Shown here piece by piece: positions 1-8,644 of a stretch of 64,000 bases of DNA. Made by a program: the position numbers and the translations under genes. Numbering within the stretch: the stretch's first letter is position 1; each line of letters starts with the position of its first letter. This stretch comes from an uncultured Lachnospiraceae bacterium (lineage in GTDB: Bacteria; Bacillota; Clostridia; Lachnospirales; Lachnospiraceae), in NCBI GenBank assembly GCA_951802115.1, contig CATOPL010000003.1, positions 124,001 through 188,000 of the forward strand. Direction: 5' to 3'. The notes beneath the pieces were generated by a model that did not search any database, was not told the DNA's origin, and saw only the letters and a list, made by a program, of their open reading frames with translations.

Positions 1-3000
1 GCAAAATTATTCGTATATCGTCCGGTTCCGCCCGGATAAGGCAGTGTTACCAACAGTCCGGCAGACGGGAAATTCGTATAATCTGCCACCTTCCAGGTAT
101 TTCCCTCATCCTCGCTGATCTGAAGAACCACATCATATACAGCTGTATTCTCTTTTTCAAAGACTCCGGACTGTGTCAGAACACGTTTCAGTTCCTCTTC
201 AATCTTAGCCGGTGTATTAAAGCTGGTATTTCTGAGTCCTTCCGGTACAGTGGAGATTCCTTCCTCCATTACCAGCTTGAATTTTTTACCGTCCTCTGTA
301 TCGGCCGGCGGATTCGGAAGCTCTTTGACCGCGTTTACTTTGGCTGTAATTTCCGGATCATTTTCCGGAAGTTCATAGTTCTTTGGCTCTTCAGGGTCAA
401 ATACCCATTCCTTATCTTCGGATACTACCGTTACTTTATAACTTCCTGCCTCTGTTGACTTCAATCCATTGGTCGTCATCACATCCGGCTGTTTAAACGT
501 CACATCCTCTTCATCCAGAAGCCCTTCCAGCTTCAGCTCCCCATATACTGTCACTTCTCCGGCCGTCCCCGCAGGCTTTGAAGCCGACAGATCGGAAACA
601 TCCCAGGTCAGCTGTTTTTTGGCCACCGATGTGGACGTCTCTGCACTGACATCTTCAAATGATGTACTTCCGGAAAACGCCGCCAGAATCTTATGCTCTC
701 CTGCTGTTAGCGTCGAACTGTCCAGCGTAATACTTGCTTTGTCACCGGACATGACAATACTTTGTGCGGAACCTATTTTATTATTATCTGCAATTTCATT
801 TTCATAAAACTGCACATTTCCGCTGAGTGCATCCTCGTCGTCTTCATTTTCTTTGGACACGACCGCCGTATAAGTCACTTCGTCGCCGTAGACAACATTT
901 TCCGACTCGCTGGCTGTAATGGCTATGACTGTTCCGGTCTTTTCCAGAATCGTCAGCGTATTGTCAGAAGCCACATTGCTGACTTCATAATTGGCGTTGC
1001 CGGTAATTCCGACTGTAAATGTCTTATCTCCTTTAATATCTGTAATATACTCTGCCGTAAATACCCCGTACTGACTCCCGGAAGCAGTCAGCGTAAGCGC
1101 ATGTTCGGCTTCTTCATCATTTCTGCCGGATACGGCAAGTGTAATGTCTTTTGCTTTCAGCCCATTGTTATCCATGGGAGAATTGTCGCTGTTAAGCGCC
1201 GTGACCGTAACCGTAACCGGCCTGTTGACCTTCTGTGTATTGGGACTGACGTTCATCTGAATTACCAGCCGGGCCTTTGTAATACTGGCTTCAACAGATA
1301 CCTGTGTACTGCTCAGCCTGTAATTTCCCGCCTTATTCCCCGTCAGCTCGATCCCGGTAGCCGTTATTTTATTGGCAAGTCTGACATTCGCGTTATTATA
1401 CGCGATGGAAGCCACCTTAACTCCGACTCCGCTTCCGTCTCCCGGCACCACATTGTCCAGTTTCACTTCCACATCTTTTGCTTCTGTCGTCCCGTCATAG
1501 ACTTTGGTGTCTGCTCCCTCAATCAAAGGGGTAACAGTCCTTGGCGTAATGGTCACCTGAAATTCTCCGACCGCTTTATAGTTGGGTGCATCTGCCGCTT
1601 CCACCTTTAAAATATAAACACCGGCGTCAGACGGCTCGCTGACTGCATTTTTGTCTGCTTCGCTGCCTTTATACCATTTGTATGTCCATCTTATATCCGC
1701 CGTATCCGGCACTTCCGGATCGGCAGAAAAGCTGCTGCTGCCGTTCAGTGACGGAGCGGTAAAATCACCATATGTATATTCTGTCCGATAGCCATTGTTC
1801 GTAATCTTACCGTCGGGCAGCGGAGTAATCTCAACCTCCCAGGTCGCCCACTCCGTATAACCGTCAACGGTAGCTCCGACATGATAAACGTAAGAACCGG
1901 CGTCGTCTCCGTTTGAGAATGTACACTTGGCTTCTGTACTGTCAACGCTCTGTTTTTCACCATTATAAGTACGATACCATTCATAGGTTGGCTGATTTCC
2001 GGATGTTATCCCTCCGGGCGTCGCCGTCAGAGTAAATGTTTTGACATCGTCATAGCTGAATGCCAGCGTATTCCCGCCAAGTGACGGACTGACCTGCAGA
2101 TCCAGAGACCTGATCGGCTTTTCATCTACCTCAACACTTCGGATACTGTGTCCCGACAGTCTGTCTTCATCTGTAACCCATGGTCCGGCGCTGTTGCCCG
2201 AACGGAAGCCGCACCCCTCCGCCAGCAACTCGCTGACAGAAAACGGATTGTTGCCCTTTGACTCAATGCCCGAAAGAATGCTGCCTTTTCTCAGGACAGC
2301 TTTCATACTGTCATCCGACTTATTCAGCGTCAGATTTCCGAGACTCACCCTGCCTCCGGACATGTCCAAAGTACCATTATTCACTGTAATCGCACTTCCG
2401 GAAGAATTTGCCGCGCTGAATGTACCCCCGCTGATATTTAATGTTGCTCCGTCTATACAGACCGGAGCCGATACATTGGAAGAAAATGTTCCGCCTTCAA
2501 TATTCAGTACTGCGCTTCCAGTCGCATACAGGCAGGAACCGCTGTAAGTGTTGCTGCCGTTATATTTTATTGTTCCTTCGCCTTTTACGGTCAGTATTCC
2601 ACCCCGAATCTCAATCAGATCCGGCGAACCGGAAGATCTGCGGCTGGAAGGATAGGTATATTCCAGCGTATGTCCATTCAGATCCAGTGTAATATTTCCG
2701 CTCTCCAGTACGCACACAGCTCCCGAAGACGCTTTGACAGACACATTTTCCGTCAGCTGAATCGTTGCCGTCCGTCCGTTTACAGCAGTCCATATCTCAT
2801 CAAAATCACCGAATTTCACTTCACTGCCGTCGATGTTGACTGTATGATCCCCCGGATCCGGGGTTTCTGTTCCGTCCCCATCTCCCGGATCCGGAGTCTC
2901 TGTTCCGTCCCCATCTCCCGGATCCGGAGTCTCTGTTCCGTCCCCGTCTCCCGGATCCGGAGTCTCTGTTCCGCCCCCGTCTCCCGGATCCGGAGTCTCT

Positions 3001-3473
3001 GTTCCGTCCCCATCTCCCGGATCCGGAGTTCCTGTTCCGTCTCCCGCACCTGCGCCCGGAACTTCCGAAAGCTCATCTTCGTTTCCTGAATCTGGATTCC
3101 TCTCCGTATTTGTTTGGTTTTCTGAATCCGGATCCGGACTCTGTGCTGTTCCGTCGTCTCCATCATCCGGATCTGCTGTGGATGGCCCGCCGACTTCTGC
3201 ACCGTCAGTATCCGTACTATTATCTTCCGGAATATCCGATTCTGTTTTACCGTCCGTTTCCGGATCTGTTTTTTCTGTATCTGTCGTTACTTTTTTGGCA
3301 GTGTCGGACTTTGAAGCCTTTCCTGCATCTTCCCGTTCCAGTGAGGTTTGCGTATTCTGTCCCCCATTGGTGGCCATAACTTCCAGTGTCGGCGCCTTCA
3401 CCGCTCCTCCGGCCAGAATCACAACAGACACCGCTATAGCAAGTCCTTTCCATCTCTTCTTCCGTCTTGACAT
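1..3473 (-). CDS. Large secreted surface protein, 3' end outside window
   Basis: The reading frame is open from an ATG at 3473 to the left edge, about 1157 residues, so the C terminus is missing. It starts with a basic stretch and a hydrophobic signal segment (residues about 8-26). An acidic Thr/Pro/Asp-rich linker follows, containing about five and a half copies of an 11-residue unit (DPGDGDGTETP, residues about 143-207). Next come a region of short repeated strands resembling a right-handed beta-helix (about 218-400), then Ig-like modules: a YDG-type domain with the motif KVYDGTT and a bacterial Ig-like domain beginning near VVYGDEVTYTA. An anchoring motif would lie outside the window. The likely role is adhesion or wall association; the ligand is unknown. 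A GGGAG ribosome site precedes the start. Confidence 0.85.
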   Translation of the reverse strand, partial: MSRRKKRWKGLAIAVSVVILAGGAVKAPTLEVMATNGGQNTQTSLEREDAGKASKSDTAKKVTTDTEKTDPETDGKTESDIPEDNSTDTDGAEVGGPSTADPDDGDDGTAQSPDPDSENQTNTERNPDSGNEDELSEVPGAGAGDGTGTPDPGDGDGTETPDPGDGGGTETPDPGDGDGTETPDPGDGDGTETPDPGDGDGTETPDPGDHTVNIDGSEVKFGDFDEIWTAVNGRTATIQLTENVSVKASSGAVCVLESGNITLDLNGHTLEYTYPSSRRSSGSPDLIEIRGGILTVKGEGTIKYNGSNTYSGSCLYATGSAVLNIEGGTFSSNVSAPVCIDGATLNISGGTFSAANSSGSAITVNNGTLDMSGGRVSLGNLTLNKSDDSMKAVLRKGSILSGIESKGNNPFSVSELLAEGCGFRSGNSAGPWVTDEDRLSGHSIRSVEVDEKPIRSLDLQVSPSLGGNTLAFSYDDVKTFTLTATPGGITSGNQPTYEWYRTYNGEKQSVDSTEAKCTFSNGDDAGSYVYHVGATVDGYTEWATWEVEITPLPDGKITNNGYRTEYTYGDFTAPSLNGSSSFSADPEVPDTADIRWTYKWYKGSEADKNAVSEPSDAGVYILKVEAADAPNYKAVGEFQVTITPRTVTPLIEGADTKVYDGTTEAKDVEVKLDNVVPGDGSGVGVKVASIAYNNANVRLANKITATGIELTGNKAGNYRLSSTQVSVEASITKARLVIQMNVSPNTQKVNRPVTVTVTALNSDNSPMDNNGLKAKDITLAVSGRNDEEAEHALTLTASGSQYGVFTAEYITDIKGDKTFTVGITGNANYEVSNVASDNTLTILEKTGTVIAITASESENVVYGDEVTYTAVVSKENEDDEDALSGNVQFYENEIADNNKIGSAQSIVMSGDKASITLDSSTLTAGEHKILAAFSGSTSFEDVSAETSTSVAKKQLTWDVSDLSASKPAGTAGEVTVYGELKLEGLLDEEDVTFKQPDVMTTNGLKSTEAGSYKVTVVSEDKEWVFDPEEPKNYELPENDPEITAKVNAVKELPNPPADTEDGKKFKLVMEEGISTVPEGLRNTSFNTPAKIEEELKRVLTQSGVFEKENTAVYDVVLQISEDEGNTWKVADYTNFPSAGLLVTLPYPGGTGRYTNNF
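2854..3045 (-). repeat. 33-bp in-frame tandem repeat in the surface protein gene
   Basis: Five full 33-bp units and one partial unit lie head to tail. Each starts GGATCCGG on the + strand, and they differ by only a few bases. Because 33 is a multiple of three, each unit adds the same 11 residues (Asp/Gly/Thr/Glu/Pro). This makes a flexible acidic spacer between the N terminus and the beta-helix-like part. Such near-identical units are prone to copy-number change by slippage. Confidence 0.9.
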
Positions 3474-3666
3474 CGTTCTCCCACACTTCCTTAATATATT
3501 TAACTGTTACTACTGCTCTACAGCCAACCGCTATCTATATCTATGTGCTTTACCCCCGGAATATTAACACCATATACCGCCGATTCTGCAGTCCCGATGA
3601 AAGAATCTTCCAATTTTCTGCTTCTGTCGGCAGAATGAAAACACCATTGATATAATTTCCGCTAAA

Positions 3667-3672
3667 ATTATA
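3667..3672 (-). promoter_or_regulatory. Probable extended -10 promoter of the surface protein gene
   Basis: On the minus strand the sequence reads TATGGTATAAT, a TATAAT hexamer with an upstream TG (extended -10). No good -35 is seen 17 bases upstream. It lies about 195 bases before the start codon, giving a long leader. I saw no riboswitch signature in that leader. Confidence 0.45.
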
Positions 3673-3750
3673 CCATAAAAATTCTGACTTGCCTACTGTC
3701 GAACCATCAAAAATCGACAGAAACATTTGCAAAAAATCATTGGTCTGCGG

Positions 3751-3825
3751 AAAAAACAGTCTGCCGCCGCCGTCGGAACCGATTACACGCAGACGTGTCT
3801 TTCCGGTTCCGGCAGCAGCGGCAGA
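3751..3825 (-). terminator. Rho-independent terminator of the CODH operon
   Basis: Downstream of the hemerythrin gene the minus strand folds into a long GC-rich stem. TCTGCCGC pairs with GCGGCAGA and CGGAACCG pairs with CGGTTCCG, with an inner ACACG/CGTGT hairpin. A run of T follows (AAAAAA at 3751-3756 on the + strand). It separates the CODH operon from the surface protein promoter. Confidence 0.85.
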
Positions 3826-3875
3826 TGATCCGTTATGTTTATAATGAAATTTGTAAAATCAGCCTGCTACGATTT

Positions 3876-4298
3876 TTACAGTCTGTCCGCATGTCCGTTC
3901 ATATTCACATAAGAAGCCACGGAACAGTCAAAACCCTTAATATGCTTATAAAGCCAGTCAATAACATTTTTGTTGACCGCTTCCACAAAAGCATCCGTCG
4001 GCCCTTCCTCTTCTTCCAGCATCTCATGAAGCTCTCCAACCGCCTTCACAAAAGCCGCATGCTGTTTCTTGTGCTCCTCCAGCCCCGGATAAGAAATCTC
4101 CTCCTGAAGTTTCTCCTCCGCGCTGAAATGAAAATCCGTATAATCGGACAGATAATCCAGCATTTTGATCGCTTCCAGTTTACCGCCGCCTTGCTCACAG
4201 CAGTCCACCAGTTTATTGATCTTTTCAATCAGCTCTTTGTGCTGTCCGTCGATCATCTCATTTCCCGTTACCAGACTCTCATCAAATTCTGCATACAT
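3876..4298 (-). CDS. Bacteriohemerythrin (O2-binding di-iron protein)
   Basis: This 140-residue protein has the length and ligand set of single-domain bacterial hemerythrins: His20 in DGQHKEL, His57 and Glu61 in HFSAEE, His76 and His80 in HKKQH, and His119 and Asp124 in YKHIKGFD. The family binds O2 reversibly at a di-iron site in a four-helix bundle, here in the cytoplasm (no signal peptide). The start has an AAGGAGGT ribosome site. It is the last gene of the CODH operon, 15 bp after the oxidoreductase gene. The inferred role is O2 scavenging or sensing to protect the oxygen-labile CODH and ferredoxin; this is not shown by sequence. Confidence 0.93.
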   Translation of the reverse strand: MYAEFDESLVTGNEMIDGQHKELIEKINKLVDCCEQGGGKLEAIKMLDYLSDYTDFHFSAEEKLQEEISYPGLEEHKKQHAAFVKAVGELHEMLEEEEGPTDAFVEAVNKNVIDWLYKHIKGFDCSVASYVNMNGHADRL

Positions 4299-4313
4299 TG
4301 TTCCTTTACCTCC

Positions 4314-5555
4314 TTAGACATGATACTGGTATTCGCCCATATCGTCCACTTCGAAGAAATCCCCGTAGGTGATGTCAAATACCTCTTTTCTTTTTATTAT
4401 ATCACTTATATTGATACCATTTTTGATCAGATACTGCCAGTGACCTGTATGAGAAATATCGCCCTGGATCAAAATGGATTTGAGCACGCCGTCTTTTACC
4501 ACCGCTTTTTTATAGCAGTTCCTGCTCTCCTTCACATAAATATCCGCTCCCTCCACCTGAGCATTGATATCTCCGATGGTCAGCATCTGAAGTCCAAAGA
4601 AATTCGAAGTATTTTTCATACAATACCGGTCTGTATATTCTGTGTCTGCCCCGCACATATTTGAAGCGGCTATTCTTCCCATATCCATAGCATTTGGCCA
4701 GACGCCGGACAATCCGGTCACATCGCCCGCCGCATATACGTCCGGTGCGGAAGTACGCATATGGCTGTCCACGGTAACGCCCCGTTCCATGGCAAGCCCG
4801 CTTCCTTCCAGCCACGCAATATTCGGACGCACACCCGCTGCGCAGACTACAAAGTCGCATTCAACCGTCTCACCCGTAGAGAGCACGACTGCCGTAATCT
4901 CGTTCTGATCATTGACAATACTGTCGCTGGCTCCGATACCCAAAAGGAACCTGGCGCCATGCGCCTCAAACCGTTCCTGATACGCTCTGGCCGCCGTATC
5001 GTCTGTCTGCAGAGGCATCACTCTTTGCGCCATCTCCGCGATCGTCACTTTTACCCCCCGCTCCATCAGACCGGTAGCCACATCCAGACCAACCAGACCG
5101 GAACCGACGATAAAGACATGCTTTGCATGTTTTCTTTTCACCGCCTCGTCTATCTTCTGCGCATCGCTCAAATCACGGAAACCGTACACATTGGACGCCG
5201 TCCGGAAATTGTTGATCGGCGGAATGCCAAACACCGAACCTGTGGCGATCAGAAGCTTGTCATAAGGCTGATAGCCGTTTTCCATGCGGATCTGTTTTTT
5301 CACCGGATCCAGCCCCAGCGCTTTCTGACCTTTTCCCCAGTAAATTTCATTCTTTTCAAAGAAATCCGGTTCCACAAAAGACAGCTCTTCCTCTGTTCGT
5401 TCACCGCCCAGAAACTTGTGCAGCATACAGCGGGAATGAGAATGCTCGTCGATGGACATCATGATCACACTGACATCTTTTTTATAAAGACGGATACGCT
5501 CCGCCGCCGCCATCCCGGCCGCCCCGGTACCTACGATCACATAGATCTCTGCCAT
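4314..5555 (-). CDS. CODH-associated FAD/NAD(P)-dependent oxidoreductase
   Basis: The 413-residue protein has two dinucleotide-binding motifs: GTGAAGMAAAERI near the N terminus for FAD and IVGSGLVGLDVATGL near residue 150 for NAD(P). A second FAD-contact motif, VYAAGDV, lies near residue 275. It belongs to the NADH oxidase/nitrite reductase-like flavoprotein group (pyridine nucleotide-disulfide oxidoreductase fold). The order cooS, ferredoxin, flavoprotein is a known clostridial arrangement in which the flavoprotein is thought to move electrons between CO-reduced ferredoxin and NAD(P). It starts 3 bp after the ferredoxin gene stop. Electron acceptor specificity cannot be read from sequence. 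Confidence 0.9.
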   Translation of the reverse strand: MAEIYVIVGTGAAGMAAAERIRLYKKDVSVIMMSIDEHSHSRCMLHKFLGGERTEEELSFVEPDFFEKNEIYWGKGQKALGLDPVKKQIRMENGYQPYDKLLIATGSVFGIPPINNFRTASNVYGFRDLSDAQKIDEAVKRKHAKHVFIVGSGLVGLDVATGLMERGVKVTIAEMAQRVMPLQTDDTAARAYQERFEAHGARFLLGIGASDSIVNDQNEITAVVLSTGETVECDFVVCAAGVRPNIAWLEGSGLAMERGVTVDSHMRTSAPDVYAAGDVTGLSGVWPNAMDMGRIAASNMCGADTEYTDRYCMKNTSNFFGLQMLTIGDINAQVEGADIYVKESRNCYKKAVVKDGVLKSILIQGDISHTGHWQYLIKNGINISDIIKRKEVFDITYGDFFEVDDMGEYQYHV

Positions 5556-5558
5556 CTT

Positions 5559-6005
5559 TTACACCTCCTCTACCCGGATCGCCTGTTTCGGACAGGCCGC
5601 GACGCATGCCGGACCTTCCGGACGCTCATTACAAAAGTCACATTTCAATATTTTTGTACCATCCCTGTTTGGCTTCGGAATCCCGTACGGGCAGTTCATG
5701 ACGCACATGAAACACGCGCCGCAGCGTTTTTCGTCATACGTTACATGTCCGGTTTCCGGATTCTTTTTCAAAGCGCCGCTCATACAGCTGCCGGCACAGC
5801 CCGGCACGCTGCAGTGACGGCAGAACATTGGAAGATATCCTCCCTTGCCGTCGTTAAGGATCTCATTTCGCGCTTCCGTTTCCGGAAGTCTGAAATTCAG
5901 GGTTACAACCCCTTCCCCTCCGTCTGTGCGGTGGCTGTCCATACAGGCCAGCGCGCAGTTTTTGCACCCATCGCACTTCGAAGAGTCTATCACAATTCGT
6001 TTCAT
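5559..6005 (-). CDS. cooF: CooF-like polyferredoxin, electron acceptor of CODH
   Basis: This 148-residue protein carries four cysteine groups for [4Fe-4S] clusters, in order: CDGCKNCALAC, CRHCSVPGCAGSC, CGACFMCVMNCPYG and CDFCNERPEGPACVAACP. The pattern is that of the CooF/HycB/DMSO reductase iron-sulfur subunit family. In CO oxidisers CooF takes electrons from CooS. It lies between the 97-bp repeat array and the flavoprotein gene, in the same direction as cooS. The symbol rests on context and cluster pattern, since close paralogues serve other dehydrogenases. Confidence 0.85.
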   Translation of the reverse strand: MKRIVIDSSKCDGCKNCALACMDSHRTDGGEGVVTLNFRLPETEARNEILNDGKGGYLPMFCRHCSVPGCAGSCMSGALKKNPETGHVTYDEKRCGACFMCVMNCPYGIPKPNRDGTKILKCDFCNERPEGPACVAACPKQAIRVEEV

Positions 6006-6024
6006 ACAGCTTCTCCTCTATTTA

Positions 6025-6419
6025 GAGTTCCGCATCTTTCTCTCAAATGTCCTTTCCTCTGGAACGATTTCCTTCCTCTTCTCGGAAATCCTTCCCGACA
6101 TTTCTTCCAAAGATGCTGTTTGAGTTCCGCATCTTTCTCTCAAATGTCCTTTCCTCTGGAACGATTTCCTTCCTCTTCTCGGAAATCCTTCCCGACATTT
6201 CTTCCAAAAGATGCTGTTTGAGTTCCGCATCTTTCTCTCAAATGTCCTTTCCTCTGGAACGATTTCCTTCCTCTTCTCGGAAATCCTTCCCGACATTTTT
6301 GCAAAAGATGCTGTTTGAGTTCCGCATCTTTCTCTCAAATGTCCTTTCCTCTGGAACGATTTCCTTCCCGACATTTTTGCAAAAGATGCTGTTTGGGTTC
6401 CGCATCTTTCCTCTGGAAA
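6025..6419 (-). repeat. 97-bp tandem repeat array between cooS and the ferredoxin gene
   Basis: Units begin at 6025, 6122, 6220, 6317 and 6395 on the + strand with GAGTTCCGCATCT (last one GGGTTCC), giving lengths of 97, 98, 97 and 78 bp plus a truncated fifth. Each full unit ends AGATGCTGTTT. Across each junction AGATGC and GCATCT can pair around a 12-base loop, so the transcript would carry a row of small hairpins. The 78-bp unit lacks an internal block of about 19 bp. Units are nearly identical with no unique spacers. The minus strand stays open (118 codons), but 97- and 98-bp units shift frame between copies, so a conserved protein is unlikely. A diverged relative lies in the pyr operon. 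Confidence 0.9.
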
Positions 6420-6427
6420 TTCTGGCT

Positions 6428-8314
6428 TTAAATATTCAGTCCTTTGCGTCTCTCAAGAATGATCGCTTCCATCTGATCCGCCGCCTTGACCGGATCGATC
6501 TCCACCAGCACCTGTCCGCCGGTAATCTCTTTAAGCCCCTCTGTCAGTACGTTCACAACCAGATCACTTCCGGCGATAAACGGCTGCTGTCCAAGATGAA
6601 GCGGCAGTCCCAGCGCCAGGCCAAAACATCCGTCCGCCAGCGCCTGCTCTTCCAGCCACTGCGGCGCGGAAAGCACCAGCGGAAGCTGCGGAATATCAAT
6701 GCCGATCTCTTTTGCCAGCGCAGTTGCCACCATCTCCAGACGTCCGATCGCCAGACACGGGCCAAAGTTCAGTACCGGTGCGATCCCCAGACTCTTGCAT
6801 ACTTCTTTCAGACTGTCACCGGCCAGTTCCGCCGCTTCCGGCGTCATCAGTCCGCAGTTCTCCAGTCCGCCCGAAGAGCATCCCGCAGAGAGTACGATAA
6901 TGTCGCGTTTAATCAGCTCCTTGGTCAGTTCCACCGTCAGCACATCATGCCCGCCGGCCGTCAGATTGGAACATCCTACCACGCCTGCCACACCTTTGAT
7001 TTTCCCGGATACAATCAGGTCAATCAGTGGCTTCCACTGTCCGCCGAGGAATTCTTTTAAAGATCCCTCCGAAATGCCGGTCAGCGTATTCTTATTGCCA
7101 TGCTCCGGCTGCAGGTTCATGGGAACCACGCCGCGGCGCTCTTTGTAAGCGTCGATAATTTTGTCAATAATGACCTCTGTCTGAGCTTCTCTCTTCTCAT
7201 ATGCGTATTCTATCGATTCCGCATTGGCTTTCTTCGCCACCAGATCCAGACAGATCTGTTTGATCTTCAGTTCATCGCAGATCGGCTCAATACCAGGAAG
7301 CGTACAGTTAAACTCAGACAGTACCGCATCAATGGCCCCTGTTGCAAGCACCGCCTCACTGGTGTAGTTATTTCCTGCATGCCCGTCAAAAATATCCGTA
7401 TAGTGCGCGCCGCGAAGCTGCAGGTCCTGGCCTACGCAGGTACATCCTACCAGCTTAAATCCTTTGGCTCCTGCCGCTTTTGCCTTCGCCGTCACATCCT
7501 CGTCTGTAAGACGGTTCTGAATGTGAGTAAACAGAGAATGCTGATGCCCGGTAATCATAATATTTATGTAGTCCGGATCGATCACATTCAGCCCTACCGG
7601 GGCTGTCCGGATCTGCGGCTCACCCAGCATCACATCGTTTAACAGATTCGTCAGTGTCAGACCATACAGCCCCGTAGAAATGCCAAGTCGCAGACAGGTC
7701 ATGAGCATCTCCACCGGATCAGAATTCAGGTTCGTAGAACATTTTACCACGCCGTCGAACACTTCCGCTTTGGAACCACCGGGTACGATGCCCAGCTCTT
7801 TCCATTTCTTGTAGCGTGGTTCATATGCCATCTTTTCTACCAGTTCCATCTCTTCCCACACCGGCTTATAGAGATCTGCCAGCACTTTATCCGCCACGGC
7901 CAGTGCCTGCCCGTGCTCATCCAGAGACGTGTCAATACCGAATTCTTCAACAAGATCGGCCAGCGCCTTGTGACCTTTGATCTCCCCGTGGTTCAAAGCC
8001 GTATTCTTTAAATTCCATGCGGTCTTCTCCACAATATGGATATAGCATCCGCTTCCGCACGCCACCGCACGCAGAAAATTCCTGGTCACAATCACATCCG
8101 CTGTTGCACCGCAGATTCCTCTTGGCGCCGTCGGTGTGATCCGGCAGGGACCATTGGAACAAAGCCGGCAGCAGACCCCTTTTAAGCCAAAACCGCATTT
8201 GACGCTCTGACCTTTCACGCGATGATGGGACGTTTCCATGGGGAGTCCCGCAATAAAGCTTTCCAGCGGCTTATCCGCACTCTGACAGGTTTCACAGCCA
8301 TAACATTGGTTCAT
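6428..8314 (-). CDS. cooS: Anaerobic Ni-Fe carbon monoxide dehydrogenase catalytic subunit
   Basis: The 628-residue protein oxidises CO with water to CO2, using a Ni-Fe-S C cluster. The D- and B-cluster cysteines are C40, C48, C49, C52, C57 and C68 in the segment CGFGLKGVCCRLC...GPCRI, matching the spacing of the Carboxydothermus CODH-II enzyme. C-cluster ligand motifs follow in order: GHQHS, CTCVGQDL, EPICDEL, VVGCSNL, SAGCSSGG and NFGPCLAIGR. An extra CxxCxxC motif occupies residues 4-10. The start has AGGAGG eight bases upstream. No acetyl-CoA synthase gene is nearby, so this looks like a monofunctional CODH linked to a ferredoxin and a flavoprotein. Confidence 0.96.
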   Translation of the reverse strand: MNQCYGCETCQSADKPLESFIAGLPMETSHHRVKGQSVKCGFGLKGVCCRLCSNGPCRITPTAPRGICGATADVIVTRNFLRAVACGSGCYIHIVEKTAWNLKNTALNHGEIKGHKALADLVEEFGIDTSLDEHGQALAVADKVLADLYKPVWEEMELVEKMAYEPRYKKWKELGIVPGGSKAEVFDGVVKCSTNLNSDPVEMLMTCLRLGISTGLYGLTLTNLLNDVMLGEPQIRTAPVGLNVIDPDYINIMITGHQHSLFTHIQNRLTDEDVTAKAKAAGAKGFKLVGCTCVGQDLQLRGAHYTDIFDGHAGNNYTSEAVLATGAIDAVLSEFNCTLPGIEPICDELKIKQICLDLVAKKANAESIEYAYEKREAQTEVIIDKIIDAYKERRGVVPMNLQPEHGNKNTLTGISEGSLKEFLGGQWKPLIDLIVSGKIKGVAGVVGCSNLTAGGHDVLTVELTKELIKRDIIVLSAGCSSGGLENCGLMTPEAAELAGDSLKEVCKSLGIAPVLNFGPCLAIGRLEMVATALAKEIGIDIPQLPLVLSAPQWLEEQALADGCFGLALGLPLHLGQQPFIAGSDLVVNVLTEGLKEITGGQVLVEIDPVKAADQMEAIILERRKGLNI

Positions 8315-8411
8315 AGTTTTTCCTCCTGATAATGTATATTGATTTTTAAATATCCCCGGCGCATGTTTGAACCTTACCAGATGACCGCCGATCTGTCGAA
8401 AGCAGAAAAAA

Positions 8412-8417
8412 ATTATA
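8412..8417 (-). promoter_or_regulatory. Candidate -10 element of cooS
   Basis: TATAAT occurs on the minus strand about 98 bases before the cooS start. No good -35 lies 16-18 bases upstream, as expected for a promoter that needs an activator. The inverted repeat at 8486-8501 would be centred near -88 relative to a start point at about 8405. Confidence 0.4.
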
Positions 8418-8485
8418 TGCGTTCTGTGCTGTCATTCACGTTCAAATATGCTTTTATGATTCTACTCTGACAGTTAAAAAATGTC

Positions 8486-8501
8486 TGTCACATTTGTGAC
8501 A
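8486..8501. promoter_or_regulatory. CRP/FNR-family-like operator upstream of cooS
   Basis: TGTCACA-TT-TGTGACA is a 7-2-7 inverted repeat, 172 bases upstream of cooS. Half-sites with TGTCA and TGACA separated by six bases are typical of the CRP/FNR superfamily and resemble sites of the CO sensor CooA. No regulator gene of this family is in the window, so the protein that binds is unknown. Confidence 0.5.
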
Positions 8502-8581
8502 AAGAAATCATCCTTTTTTTATTATATATGTTCCTGCTTTCAGGTTCAAGAGAATATTTTTCCGGAAATACAGAAAAACAG

Positions 8582-8610
8582 TTGACAATAAAAATGTTTT
8601 GCGGTATTAT
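8582..8610 (+). promoter_or_regulatory. Promoter of tRNA-Gly
   Basis: The -35 TTGACA (8582-8587) and -10 TATTAT (8605-8610) are 17 bases apart. The predicted start point is near 8617, about 28 bases before the mature tRNA. Confidence 0.85.
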
Positions 8611-8644
8611 AAATATCGTCGTCAGAGACATTTATCAGATATAT

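Noticed and set aside
761..1610. Long plus-strand frame opposite the surface protein gene
   Set aside because: It lies opposite a continuous minus-strand coding frame with signal peptide and known modules, and its translation has no domain pattern.
3474..3666. Riboswitch in the long leader of the surface protein gene
   Set aside because: I looked for cyclic-di-GMP and other common riboswitch cores on the minus strand and found no matching conserved blocks.
4761..6221. 486-codon plus-strand frame opposite the oxidoreductase and ferredoxin genes
   Set aside because: The opposite strand encodes clear flavoprotein and ferredoxin motifs, and the plus frame runs on into the repeat array. It is a shadow of high GC at third positions.
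6018..6374. 118-codon minus-strand frame through the cooS repeat array
   Set aside because: The units are 97 and 98 bp, so successive copies are read in different frames. The frame is open because the repeat is poor in stops on that strand, and no ribosome site fits its ATG.
6025..6419. CRISPR array
   Set aside because: Units repeat end to end with no unique spacers and are too long for CRISPR repeats; no cas genes are nearby. The same holds for 48987-49250.
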